The notes: generated from the sequence alone by a model not told the origin. DNA of 64,000 nt from Bacteroidota bacterium (GCA_016720655.1 JADKKE010000019.1:5906-69905), one strand, 5' to 3'; positions 31,810 to 42,669 are shown, numbered from the stretch's first letter. Translations and numbers: made by a program.

Positions 31810-32164
31810 GATGTGTTTTTTTTAAGAATTAGATCAGAAACAGTTTAAAAATCCAAACGAAATAAAATTCAAACACAAGTATAACGATTGTACATTAAAA
31901 ATCCAAATTTTTTACAAACAAAATTCCTGATTTTGTGAACCGGAGGATGTTTTTGTGAACAAGATTTCAGTCCCAAAAACATCAAGGTTTTTCCTGTTAA
32001 GGACGCTGAATCAATTCCGATTGAATTTATATTTTTCGAAATGAATTTTCCATTCCAGTATTCCAAATTAATCTGCGCAATTCATTGTCGAGGTGTGATT
32101 CAGATCATGGGAATTCTCGGACAATTCCCGGAACTTGCATCGGTGTAATACATGCAATACGAAA
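31810..32164. other. Divergent intergenic region between peptide 2 and the plus-strand propeller gene
   Basis: 355 nt, strongly AT-rich, no gene seen. It must carry promoters in both directions. The minus-strand candidate for peptide 2 is listed separately; no clear TAnnTTTG element was found for the plus-strand gene at 32165. Confidence 0.5.
31876..31907 (-). promoter_or_regulatory. Candidate promoter of double-glycine peptide 2
   Basis: TTTG (31907-31904), 20 nt, TATACTTG (31883-31876), one mismatch to TAnnTTTG. It lies about 67 nt upstream of the ATG at 31809, about as far as the promoter of peptide 1 lies from its own start. Confidence 0.45.
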
Positions 32165-33435
32165 ATGAAAAAGATCTGGTTGATCATGGTATTGGGATTC
32201 ATTTCCTCGCAATCTCCTGCACAAAACTGGACCCAACTCCAGGTACCAAACACAAGAAATCTGTATGGCTGTTGGTTCGATACCAGCCGACCGGATACGG
32301 GTATTGCAGTTGGCTGGTATCTGCAAACTACTGACAGGCTCCCATTTGCATTCTATACCAAAAATGCTGGTGCTACAATTACTGCAGGAAGTTTGTTTCA
32401 GATTTACTTTTATGCATCCAGTGACGTTTGGTTTACGAATTTCTACAATGGAATTGTAGTGGGAAATGGGATCATTCAGACAACTGATGGCGGGGACAGC
32501 TGGAACCTGATAGTTGATGCAGCATCAACTCAGGCGGGAAATCCTTGAAAATGTCATGTTTGTGGTTCGACGGATGGTTATGCTGTTGGCCAACGCTATG
32601 ATTTCAATTACACTTCGATGGAAGGAATGATTTACAAAACATCGAATGCCGGAGGAAGCTGGTTGGATTTTACAGTAAGTCGGGAAGTAAACAATCAAAA
32701 TACATTACTCCATTCTGTTTTCAGTACGGGAAACGGAATTATCTACGCCGGCGCTGACAATACGATTGGATCCGGGAGCACATTGTTTAAAAGCACCGAC
32801 AATGCAATCACCTGGACACCGCTTTCATTTTCACAAACGATCTGGTCACTCTATTTTACTTCTGCTGACACGGGATTTGCAGCAACTTCAAACGGTTTGG
32901 TGAAAACCACCGATGGTGGAAATAGCTGGAACAATGTCCTTACTTCATCTTCTGCATTACATACCATTCAACTTAAAAATGAATTTGGAATAGCGGCCGG
33001 TGAAAACGGAATAATTTATATGACTGCTGATTCCGGAAACAGCTGGACTTCTGTCCCAAGTCCGGTTACAACAACCCTTTCAGACATTAGTATCCTTTCA
33101 TCGAATCTGGCATATGCCGTAGGTGCATCCGGAACATTTTTGAAATACACTAATTCAACAAGTACTCCTGAATTGCCAAAACTGGTTGATTTCAATTGCT
33201 GGTTAAGCAATACTTCATCCCTCAACATTGTATGGAATAATTCAAATGACCAGGCAACATTAATTGAGCGCTGAATCCAAACGGGACCATCGTTTACACA
33301 TATAATTCCATTGTCGGAGTATCCGGAAAACAACATATCCAAACCAATGTCACAAACCTTCCCAATGGAATCTATATCATTCGCGTGACACAAAATTTAA
33401 GTACTGCGATAAAAAAATTCGTACTGATCAAATAG
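32165..33435 (+). CDS. T9SS-secreted YCF48/BNR-type beta-propeller protein (in-frame stop and one frameshift)
   Basis: Repaired length about 423 aa. The ATG at 32165 gives a signal peptide MKKIWLIMVLGFISSQSPAQ. The body holds at least five propeller repeats of the form (T/S)xDGGxSW: TTDGGDSW, KTSNAGGSW, KSTDNAITW, KTTDGGNSW, MTADSGNSW. The tail LPNGIYIIRVTQN with IKKFVLIK ends a T9SS sorting domain. An in-frame TGA at 32546-32548 interrupts the protein where Trp fits (NPxKCHVCGSTDGYAVG); a single G-to-A change from TGG would explain it. Near 33268 a one-base loss separates ATLIE from LNPNGTIVYTY. It may be an error-laden copy of a good gene or a real pseudogene. Confidence 0.82.
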
Positions 33436-33583
33436 CACGAAAAGAGGCAAAGGCTCATCATCTTCATTTGATCTTCTGATCAAAACCCGTTCAACAGGCA
33501 TTTTTTCCCATTCAACAAAGTTCTGATTGTGTTTTCCATACTTGATGCTAATTTTAAAATCGTAACTTCTAAATGCAAAAAAG

Positions 33584-34720
33584 GTGAAATCCACTCTCAA
33601 TTTCCCAACATTTCCAACACTCTTGTTGGCTTTTGCATTTATCATTCTTTTATTAATTACTCCAGGTAGAAATTTCGCACAGACTCTATTCAACGGGAGT
33701 TTTGAGACCAACACTGCCGGAGCCAACCTAATCAACCTGTCGAATCCTGCTTTTTCAATTCTACAGTACCAAATACATTCGCCTTTGGTACATTCGGCGA
33801 TATGGATGTAATTACCACAGCAATCTATTGCGGTCTGCCTCAAAATGGAAACTGGTATGTCGCACTCACCGGTGATGGTACAGATGCATTTTCCATGAAA
33901 CTAACTTCTCCATTAATTGCCGGTTCCAATTACATTCTCACTTTTTACGATCATGGTTGCGGTTCACCATACTCTACCGGTCCCTGTCCGGTTCAAATTG
34001 GCACCTCAGCAACTAACAATTCAATGGGAACTATAGTAGGAACAATGCCTGTTCCAAATCCCGGCATTTGGACCCAACGTACACTCGTTTTCACCGCACC
34101 GCCCAATGCAAACTATATCACAATACAACTGGTCGGCGGTGGTTTGCAAAACTGGACACAAGTAGACAATTTTGTAATCTCTCAACAGTCTTTGCCCATT
34201 GAGCTGACATCATTCATGGTTTTCCGTGATAATGATTACAATCACCTTGAATGGACAACAGCTTCAGAACTGAATAATGATTATTTTGATTTAGAAAATT
34301 CAACAGATGGTATGCAATTCAAACACCTGGCTACAATCAATGGCTCTGGCAATTCGACCGAACTCCGGATGTATACCTACAACGACTATTTTCCGATAAA
34401 CGGTACAATTACTACCGTCTTCGTCAGGTTGATTACGATGGAATTTTTCATATTCACCTATTGTCTCAAGTCTGAATAAAAAGAATGGCAGACTTGACTT
34501 TGTATGTCACTCCGACAGATCGGGAAATCTTATCATACTATTCGAAAGTCGTTCTGAATTTGAAAACATCCGGATTTCGGTGATGGATATGACGGGAAAA
34601 GAATTAATAAGTTCGTGTGCACGGCAAGATTCACGTGTGGAAATTCCACATACCATTGCATTATCAGGAATTTATATCGTCGAAATTAGTGATGGCGAAA
34701 CAATATCCAGAAAAATTTAA
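33584..34720 (+). CDS. T9SS-secreted protein, carbohydrate-binding-like (three frameshifts)
   Basis: About 378 aa when repaired. A GTG at 33584 begins MKSTLNFPTFPTLLLAFAFIILL, a signal peptide ending NFAQ. An ATG at 33573 joins the same frame if one A is added to the A run after it, giving the more usual start MQKKVKST. The body begins LFNGSFET and has a jelly-roll-like region (residues 25-200). It is followed by PIELTSF..FRDNDYNHLEWTTASE and YNYYRLRQVDYDG, a segment often found before T9SS tails, and then the tail (SGIYIVEISDGETISRKI). Frame changes lie near 33775, 34413 and 34455. The ligand is unknown. Confidence 0.78.
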
Positions 34721-34735
34721 TGATCGGGAGTTAAA

Positions 34736-36740
34736 CTACTTCTCCACCACTACCTTTTGATAGATAGCTGTATTCGACGTAGCAATCCGGATAAAATAAA
34801 TTCCATTGGATAATTCTGACAGCGGAACACGTGTATTCCCATTACCAATAGCTTGATGCAGGACGATCTTTCCTGTTACATCACTGATGTAAATCTGAGC
34901 TTCAACATCTGAAGAAATCAATTGAACAGTCAAATCGTTTTTTGCAGGATTGGGATATACCCGTACCGATTCGTTTCCAATGGATACAATTCCTGAAGTA
35001 ATCACAGGATAAATAGCCGATTCCCGTTCGCAGCCGTCAGAGTCAATCAGAATCACAGAATAATTGCCGGATTGATTTGCGATCACATATGGCAAGGGTC
35101 CGGATGCATACAGATTCCCATTGAAATACCATTCGTAGGTGACCGCAAATAAATTGGTATACAAGGAATCTCCCGATTGAAATACTTGTGGCAGTGAAAC
35201 AGTAATAGTATCCGATGTCACACTACAATATCCGGACCCATAAAATTGGGAATAATAATAGGTTTGCATGACAACCGAATAATCCCCCGGTTGATCCACC
35301 ACATAACCGGAAGAATCTGCACCGGGAATTGCAATTCCGTTCGCATACCATTGGTATGCGGTAAAATTCGGCACGGGGGTCGTCGATAAAACGCCAAGGT
35401 TGGTGCAACCGGATGTGTCCACCATCAATCCCGGTTGAAGTATGGGATAAATATTATAAAAAGTAGTATCTGTATGGCCTGCATTGTCTATAACTATTAT
35501 CGTATATGTAATCGAATCATTTACTTCAATGCTTGGATCACTTACAGAGTCGGACGACAAACCACTTGACGGATACCAATGGATCTGATATGGAGCACAG
35601 CCTCCGGAAATTTGCAGATGTGGTTGGTAACTTGATCCACTACAAACAGCAGGCGTTCGGTCCCAATCCGGAATGAATACAGCCACGGTGCTTGAATCCG
35701 AGGTTCTGCTGATCATAGGTGTACGTAGCAGTGATGGACCGGAAATAATCATACCACAAGGTATCGCCTGCATCAATATCCATGAAGGCTTCGCGGTAAC
35801 TGGTTTGATGCAATTTCAGCTCTCCCCTGATACTGATAAAATCCTGAATGTCCTCAAAGGTTTCATTCCAACCTACGTTGACAGTATCCATCAAAGTAAA
35901 TCGTGAATGCCGTGTGTATACAACATTTTCCAGCGTATCCAGGTCGTAAACCAAAGTATCCACCGTTGGAATACCACTGACAATGATTGGTGTATTCAAC
36001 ACCAGCCTTGCACTCCAATCACCATTCAGCAGCACATATGGAACCTGGGCTACAGAAGGCCAGGTATTCAGTGAATCCCAAATGCTGACATCCAAATTTG
36101 TCCGCAATGAATCGAGATAACTGAATACAAACAGTGAATCGTACTCCCAGGCATTAATATTTCCATTGCTTAATGTCTTTGAATACGGATGATCGCCAAC
36201 ATAAACAATTTCAGTCCGTGAAGAATTCTCCCAGTTACCTGCATTCATCAGATAACTTTCAGTGAGGGTCAATCGGTCCAACCCGTCGTATTGCAAAAGA
36301 GTCTGGCCGACAGAGTCCCATGAAGAACCGTTCCAGGATCTGTTTACAGATTCAATCAATTTTCCTGTTAATGAATAAACGAAAGTCTGAGAGGTGCTGT
36401 TCTGCCAACCAGACGAAGATCCCGTGCGGATTAAAATTTCATCAACCTGGCCGTTTAAATTCCAAACGGTATCGACATCATTCCAATACACCGAAAAATT
36501 TGCCGGACTGGTCCAGGGAAGTCCTGTCTGACTGCTGGAATCAACCACACCGGAATCCAGATCATAAATTGCTATATCTATTTCAAAAAAAGTACTTGGA
36601 ATTGCATCATTGGTTTTAAATGTTGTTGTCACAATCGTAGAATCCGAGCTACAGTTTCCCGGTAAACGAGAATTTTCCTTTGCAATACTCTGAATGCTCA
36701 AAATGAAAAAAGCAACAATTAAGAATCGAAAATTGAACAT
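34736..36740 (-). CDS. T9SS-secreted protein with RHS-like text repeats and Ig-like modules (one frameshift)
   Basis: About 667 aa when repaired. A signal peptide (MFNFRFLIVAFFILSIQSIA) is followed by a region rich in WDSV/YDGLDRLT-type words (residues 130-340), loosely like YD repeats. Then come Ig/PKD-like modules (VCSGSSYQPHLQISGGCAPYQIHW; AYQWYANGIAIPGADSSGYVV; TYEWYFNGNLYASGPLPYVI) and a T9SS tail (VYPNPAKNDLTVQL ... GIYFIRIATS). The break lies around 35690, where dropping one C joins TYDQQN to SDSSTVAVFIPDWD. The gene converges on the preceding plus-strand gene with only 15 nt between the stops. Confidence 0.83.
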
Positions 36741-37335
36741 CAGTGATTTCTTTACAATGGTTTAAAAAAACAGACAGTTATGGATGCTACTAAAATAGAA
36801 ATATTTATCCGCTCCTCTCCCCCTGTCCATTAACAAAACAACAATATATTCAACAGGACTATGCTCAAAACCTCCTTCTGAATAGACGATTTGAGGCAGA
36901 TTCATGAAATTTCAAGTGTTTTTCAAAAAAGAAGGTTTTAAAATGGTTTGGACCATTGATCAAAAGCAGCACCTCTGAATGAATTCACACTGTTTCATAT
37001 GAATTCTATGATTAATATTTGAGATTCAGGTGACAGGAATATTGAGAACCTCTCCTCATAAAAACGTTACCGGCCAAAGAGTTTTTAAATAATCGAGGGT
37101 CCAGGTACCGATGCTCCCCCACTCACACTCACACTAACACTCACACTCACATTCACACCCACACTCACACCCACACTCAAACTCAAACTCACACTGAAAT
37201 AAAGCAAGCTGTCCGAGACTCAGTGCTATAAATATTAAATATTTTCTTCAAATTTTATTATTTTTTACTATCCTTGAATAATTATTAATTCCATTGCATT
37301 CCCACTATGTACATCCAACAAGACTATCCCAATAT
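36741..37335. other. Divergent intergenic region with a CACACT-type microsatellite
   Basis: 595 nt between two divergently transcribed genes. No gene seen. It contains the ACTCAC array at 37120-37195 and otherwise AT-rich sequence. No clear TAnnTTTG element was found next to either start. Confidence 0.6.
37120..37195. repeat. Hexanucleotide microsatellite (CTCACA and variants)
   Basis: About twelve copies of CTCACA with variants CTAACA, TTCACA, CCCACA and CTCAAA. The same motif, in reverse-complement orientation, forms the array at 47058-47123. It lies 140 nt upstream of the DUF3857-like gene. Confidence 0.9.
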
Positions 37336-39555
37336 ATGAAAAACCTACTTTCATTTCTTTCCACTTTTCTATTGTTTTTTTATTTCAATTCTTTTTCCCA
37401 GAGTTTCAGTTATAGAAAAGTGGATTACACATGGCCGAAAGAAAAACCCGAAGCTATCAGTCTTGAGAATCAGTATGCGAAGCAAGATGCAGTAATTCTG
37501 GATGAAAAATGTATGTATAATATCTCAGGCAATCAAACTCCTCCCTACAATTTTCTTGTCCTGGCAGGCCGGGGATTTTACATTGACGAATCCTCCGATA
37601 GCAAGAACCCGATTGTTCAGAAACATCTTCGCATCAAATATCTGAACGATGCAGGAATAAAAAAACACTCCACATTCATTTTACCGGAAAGCTTTGATCC
37701 TTCACATGACAGGGTCCTTGTACCACATCTGAAGCGGAATTCTGTTCGCCGTCCAAGGGGTGAATTCGAATGTATCCGATATTTTGCAGCACGGATTATC
37801 AAACCGGACGGAACAATACAGAAGGCCATTGTCAACGAAACTACAGAAGTTGAAGTGCAACCACGTAACGGTCGTGATGAAACATTGTACAGTTGGGTTT
37901 TCAATGTTCAAAACCTGGAACCCGGTGACGAATTGGAATTGGAATATGCTTACGAAGGCGCATTTACAATTCATCCATCCGGACATGTTTTTTTCAATGG
38001 AGAAATGCCAAAGCAAAATTATCAACTCACAATGCGGCATCGAAGCACTGACTATTTTATCATGATCAATCACAATGGTGCTTTTGCAGGGGATACTGCA
38101 CTGGTAAAAGGAAGCACGATGAACTACAAAGACTACATCTATCACGCGAAGAATTTAAAAGGGGGAATTACCGAAACAGGTTCTCGTCCTGTGAATGAAC
38201 TCCCATACATATGTTATTACAGACATCATATGGATTTTGGCAAATACGCGAACAACTCCACTACAATAACTTATCCTTTACCTTATCCATGGTGGTACAA
38301 ACTATCGCCCTTACTCAGTTTTCAACTTGAAAATCTTAAATTCTATCTCAAAAAAATGGACATGACCACCTCACGTATAAATGCATTTGTTGATGAGGAA
38401 AGAAAAAAAATCACGGACACCACAACTGCGGCTCTTATGTCATCCATCCAGCACACAATCGCTGATCAATTTGAGTACCAAGACGATATTGATTACATCG
38501 AAGGAGCAGATAACAAACTGGAAAAACTTGGCAAAAACATTGAGAACAAAAATTTGCGTTACATCAGTCGTTATCGTTTCTACGATGAAATTTTCCTGCG
38601 AATGGACCAGGACTATTACCTGACTGTTTTGCATGACAAACGCACCGACAATCTGGATCCTCAACAATATGAACAACTCGGTTCTGATGAAATTGCCTAT
38701 GCCGTTCCGTATAAAAATAATTTATTTTATTATTATCCAAAAACAAACCGTTTCGGCTATGAGGCAAATGAATTGCCATTTTATTATGAAAATATTATTG
38801 TCCCGTTAATTCCCCAGCACCTGCCCTTGGAAATGAAGAGTGATATTAATCCTGAGGTGGAATACAAATTCGTTCGCACTCCCAACAGCAGTATCAGCGA
38901 CAATTCCCGAAGAACAAATGCATTGGTACAAATTTCAATGGATGCTCTCACAGCTTCTACGAAAGGTAAATTAAAGTTAAGCGGACAATACTCAACACTT
39001 ACCCGTGGATACTTTTTGTACCATTCGGTAGATACTACGGTGAGCCCTGAGTATTACCGATCAATTCTTGATCTGGCAGATGCCGGACAAAAAACGAAGG
39101 TAGAAAAGGAAGTCATCAGCAGTGAGTATCCCTTTGATGCTTCTTTTTCCTATAGCTTTCAGAAAACGAATTTCATCAGGAAAGAAAATGACCGGGAATT
39201 TTCATTCACTTTGAATGGATGGTTCAATAATGTTACAGACAAAGACTTCGATGCGAAAAACAGGCAACTCAGCTATTTTCCGGATTTTCAATCCGAAGAT
39301 ATCCATCGATTCATGATTCAGTTTGATCAGCCTGTTCAACTCCTTGAAACCGCTGCTCTTCAGGATACAATAAAAAATAAATTTGGATACTATGTCCGTA
39401 ATGTGGTACAAAAAGATCCGCAAAATATCCTGATCGAAAGCACACTTGTTATCCATGCAGAAAAAGTACCTGCAGAGAATGCAGCCGATGTTCAAACCAT
39501 TTACGATGCGATCCGGGATTGGAATTCTAAAAAATACCAAATAAAAAAGCTCTGA
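37336..39555 (+). CDS. Secreted DUF3857-like protein of unknown function
   Basis: 739 aa, intact. The ATG at 37336 gives a clean signal peptide (MKNLLSFLSTFLLFFYFNSFSQ); an in-frame ATG at 37294 would add a polar 14-residue extension. Residues 130-260 resemble the DUF3857 beta-sandwich seen before transglutaminase-like domains: RYFAARIIKPDGTIQKA and WVFNVQNLEPGDELELEYAYEG. I do not see a Cys-His-Asp transglutaminase core after it. Residues 330-440 are helical and charged. The C-terminal third looks like beta-sandwich. No T9SS tail, so probably periplasmic or an outer-membrane-associated protein. Confidence 0.75.
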   Translation: MKNLLSFLSTFLLFFYFNSFSQSFSYRKVDYTWPKEKPEAISLENQYAKQDAVILDEKCMYNISGNQTPPYNFLVLAGRGFYIDESSDSKNPIVQKHLRIKYLNDAGIKKHSTFILPESFDPSHDRVLVPHLKRNSVRRPRGEFECIRYFAARIIKPDGTIQKAIVNETTEVEVQPRNGRDETLYSWVFNVQNLEPGDELELEYAYEGAFTIHPSGHVFFNGEMPKQNYQLTMRHRSTDYFIMINHNGAFAGDTALVKGSTMNYKDYIYHAKNLKGGITETGSRPVNELPYICYYRHHMDFGKYANNSTTITYPLPYPWWYKLSPLLSFQLENLKFYLKKMDMTTSRINAFVDEERKKITDTTTAALMSSIQHTIADQFEYQDDIDYIEGADNKLEKLGKNIENKNLRYISRYRFYDEIFLRMDQDYYLTVLHDKRTDNLDPQQYEQLGSDEIAYAVPYKNNLFYYYPKTNRFGYEANELPFYYENIIVPLIPQHLPLEMKSDINPEVEYKFVRTPNSSISDNSRRTNALVQISMDALTASTKGKLKLSGQYSTLTRGYFLYHSVDTTVSPEYYRSILDLADAGQKTKVEKEVISSEYPFDASFSYSFQKTNFIRKENDREFSFTLNGWFNNVTDKDFDAKNRQLSYFPDFQSEDIHRFMIQFDQPVQLLETAALQDTIKNKFGYYVRNVVQKDPQNILIESTLVIHAEKVPAENAADVQTIYDAIRDWNSKKYQIKKL

Positions 39556-39599
39556 TTCCTTTCTTCAGATTTCTTGAAGCGTATGAAAATGAAAATTCT

Positions 39600-42500
39600 T
39601 CAGGGTCGCATCACCGAGAGAAATATCTGACCGTTATTTTCCACAAGTGCATAATCTGCTGATTCCACAATCCCGTCTCCTGTAAGGTCATCCACAAGAT
39701 ATCCCGATAAAAATTGTTGAACTGAATTTTCAACTTCAGCATAATCAGAAGACTCTATAATTCCATCCTGTTGTCCGGAAGTCGTCCCATTGGAAACATC
39801 GCCGGAATAAATACAAAATGTTCCGTTGTGGTCTGAAAGATTATTCCCATATGCCTGAGCCACACCGGTGGTGAAATCATAATTCGCCATTCCTCCTGGG
39901 AAAGATACCGGGATTGAGCTCCAGGTTTCCAATGAGTTTCTGTGCTGAATCACCAGGTAATAGGAATTACCGGAAACAAATGAAGGAAATAAAAATTGCC
40001 CCCTTCCATCAATTCCGATTACACCTTGCACTTCAGCAACTATAGAATTGGGACTTATTGATTCTGCAAGACTCACCCTGACAGTATCGCAAACCATCGG
40101 TTGAAAAAGAGGATCTGCAACTGAATTCATCACCTGATTTCCCTGATAGAAGCCCTCAAAAAATAAGCGAATATCCAGTGTTGCAAAATTGCAGGATATG
40201 GATGAAACACTCGTTGTGTCGGAGGATATGCAATCGACCAACACCGAGTAGGCTCCTGAATTATGGACAACAATACTCTGCGTTGTTGCTCCTGTATTCC
40301 ACAAATAAAAGCTGCCCTGGCTTGCTGTTAAGCTCAATGAATCTCCCTGGCAGAATGAGAGCGGTCCGTTGGATGTAATGGAAGGCTGACTAGTTGAATA
40401 TGTCAACACAACATCATCAATTCGAAATTGTGTTGCAGTTCCATTCTGTTTGAATTGAATAAACAAAGCAGGACATGAAGGAATAAGTCCGGATGCATTC
40501 CGGTAACTCCAGTTCGCAGACCCGGTAGGAAGAGCAGCAAATGATAAAGCTGTATAACTTACGCCATCCGCACTCACCAATACTTGCAAATCGGATCCGG
40601 TTGAATTGGCAGTACTTTTATAAACACCAAATGACAATTGTAGATTGTTCATCCCGGATGTATTAATTCCGGAAATAATAAAATTCTTCCCTAAACTATT
40701 CGTCAGAAAAACATTCGCACCACCTGAAGCCTGGGAATATGTTCCTGCTGATGATTGCGTATTCCGCACATCAGCGGAACCTGACATAGAGAATACATCC
40801 ATATCGAATCCATTATTCAGTTCATGATTGGGTATGGAAACAATTGCACCAACTGAACCCATGCTTTCCGTGAATAATGTTCCAGCCTGGAATGATGCAC
40901 CTGAATATACTTGAACAGGAGTACTCATCGAAGTACATCCTCCGGAGTAATTTACTGTGACTGAATAATGGCCCGTATCGGATACTGTTATCGATGAAGT
41001 ACTTGCTCCATTCGACCAGGAATAAGCATTCCCGGGAGATGCTGTCAATGTTAAAGTACCGGAACAAAGCATCAATGGACCTGCAGGTGAAACTGAAGCA
41101 ATTTGACTGCTGTTTACAAGAACATTTATTGTCGCCAATGAATCGTTCAACAAATTCGTATCCCCGGCCAATGTTGTGAATCCGGAAAAAGAATATGTTC
41201 CTGTTAAATCCATATCAAGAGTACTATTGAAAGTGATTGGAATGCTTGAACCGGGGGAAATATTTCCTGTCGAAATAGTTTTTGTGAAAGTGCTTGGAAC
41301 GGAAGAGGAATTAATTGCGTGAACTGTCACTACCAAAGGATGAGTTGCAAAATCGATAGCATTTGCACCGTAATTTTTCACTTCCACTTCAATCAATTGA
41401 ACCGGATTGCTGCACATTTGCAAAGTCGGAGACACAAGGGCCGATAATCCCACATCAGGAACAACAACAGAAGCAGAACCATATTCAAAATCGAAAACAG
41501 CTTTCACAGGCAAATGATCTGATGCATTGTGAAGTGCGTTTGCGACAGCGATGCCAACTGCTGTGTTTGGTTGTTTGTTTATTGAATCATTGTAGTGATT
41601 GCCATCATTTCCAAAAGGAATACATGAATTTGCTACGTAGGTAATGTCACCCGGCTGTTGAATAGCTTTAGAAAATAATATCAAGTCGAAGCGGTCATCC
41701 ATTCCGCCTGTAGATCCTCCCCCAAAAGCACGGGTCCGGGTGGATTGAGTATGATGACTAGAATATCCTGCAGAATTCCATGTACCCGGCATGGAAATAG
41801 GGTCTATAAAATGTCCTTCGTTTAATGCTTGAACCTGAAGTAATTTCTGATACCCGCTTTCGCTTGAGGAATAAAAATTAAAATCTCCACACACAATAAA
41901 ATTACTGCCGGCAGGAAGTACATTCGTTACTTTGCGCAAACTGTCAACCTCCAATGCCCGTTGAGCTTCATTGGCAGCACCGGCACTGGCTTTCAAATGC
42001 ACTGCATAAACACGAAGTGTATCGCCCGACAAAATATGCACAAGTGTAAATTCACTAATTGTCCGGAGGTCCGTTTGTATGGCTCTGTTACCATGGAATG
42101 AAAATTTTGAGGACTTGAAAAATATTCCATTATCCGTATCCGGACCATCCAGAAAAGTTCCTGCAGCATATTCAGAAGTAGTTGCGTTTAAAACATTCGA
42201 CAAAAATACATTCACACCAAATTGCGAATTCATTTCTTCGACAACAAGTATATCCGGGTTTGAAGATGAAAGAATGGTTCTGTAATGTGGATTTCGCAAT
42301 GCCGTATCAGCAGCATTAGCTGATGCATCAGGATAATTCAACAGATTATAGGCCATGAATTGAACATGATCCTGCTGTTGTCCGAAGACACAGAATTGCA
42401 AAAAGAAAAAAACCAATAAAAGCTGGATTTTCTTTTGACAAAAAAGGCAATGCGAAAACAACCCGTTAAACGGGTATTTTCTTCTGTTAATTTTCATCAA
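39600..42500 (-). CDS. Secreted endonuclease/exonuclease/phosphatase-family protein with dockerin-like tail
   Basis: 966 aa, intact. A signal peptide with a long basic n-region ends FGQ at about residue 41. Residues 43-340 form an EEP-type hydrolase domain: MAYNLLNYPD, DILVVEEMNS (metal-binding Glu), VYAVHLKA, IVCGDFNFYSS (GDxN) and ASDHLPVKAVF (SDH). A CARDB-like domain, an Ig-like domain (LTASPGNAYSWSNGAST), a jelly-roll domain (about 545-700) and another Ig-like domain follow. The C-terminus has two Ca-loop-like repeats, DGIIESSDYAEVEN and DLTGDGIVESADYALVEN, like type I dockerin repeats, instead of a T9SS sorting domain. Probable extracellular nuclease or phosphodiesterase; the specificity cannot be read. 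Confidence 0.85.
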   Translation of the reverse strand: MMKINRRKYPFNGLFSHCLFCQKKIQLLLVFFFLQFCVFGQQQDHVQFMAYNLLNYPDASANAADTALRNPHYRTILSSSNPDILVVEEMNSQFGVNVFLSNVLNATTSEYAAGTFLDGPDTDNGIFFKSSKFSFHGNRAIQTDLRTISEFTLVHILSGDTLRVYAVHLKASAGAANEAQRALEVDSLRKVTNVLPAGSNFIVCGDFNFYSSSESGYQKLLQVQALNEGHFIDPISMPGTWNSAGYSSHHTQSTRTRAFGGGSTGGMDDRFDLILFSKAIQQPGDITYVANSCIPFGNDGNHYNDSINKQPNTAVGIAVANALHNASDHLPVKAVFDFEYGSASVVVPDVGLSALVSPTLQMCSNPVQLIEVEVKNYGANAIDFATHPLVVTVHAINSSSVPSTFTKTISTGNISPGSSIPITFNSTLDMDLTGTYSFSGFTTLAGDTNLLNDSLATINVLVNSSQIASVSPAGPLMLCSGTLTLTASPGNAYSWSNGASTSSITVSDTGHYSVTVNYSGGCTSMSTPVQVYSGASFQAGTLFTESMGSVGAIVSIPNHELNNGFDMDVFSMSGSADVRNTQSSAGTYSQASGGANVFLTNSLGKNFIISGINTSGMNNLQLSFGVYKSTANSTGSDLQVLVSADGVSYTALSFAALPTGSANWSYRNASGLIPSCPALFIQFKQNGTATQFRIDDVVLTYSTSQPSITSNGPLSFCQGDSLSLTASQGSFYLWNTGATTQSIVVHNSGAYSVLVDCISSDTTSVSSISCNFATLDIRLFFEGFYQGNQVMNSVADPLFQPMVCDTVRVSLAESISPNSIVAEVQGVIGIDGRGQFLFPSFVSGNSYYLVIQHRNSLETWSSIPVSFPGGMANYDFTTGVAQAYGNNLSDHNGTFCIYSGDVSNGTTSGQQDGIIESSDYAEVENSVQQFLSGYLVDDLTGDGIVESADYALVENNGQIFLSVMRP

Positions 42501-42669
42501 CCAGACTATGGATTAAAATCGGGAAAATTCAGCAATGGCGCAGGGGGGCAGCATTGCGAATATAAAAATAAAGTTGCAAAAACAAGTGAATATTACACAG
42601 CCATTGAAAATAAGTCATTTAGCGGCCTTTTTCAATCAAATTGATATCCGCTACAATTTCATTCTTGCC

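Noticed and set aside
31268..31825. Plus-strand frames of 68-82 codons over the peptide genes
   Set aside because: They are antisense to the double-glycine peptides and have no protein-like features or starts.
33397..33843. 148-aa minus-strand frame
   Set aside because: It overlaps the start of the plus-strand T9SS gene and the stop of the preceding one. Only its central part looks protein-like, and that is listed as a low-interest observation.
37294..37335. Upstream ATG for the DUF3857-like gene
   Set aside because: The second ATG at 37336 starts a textbook signal peptide; the extension is polar and would mask it.
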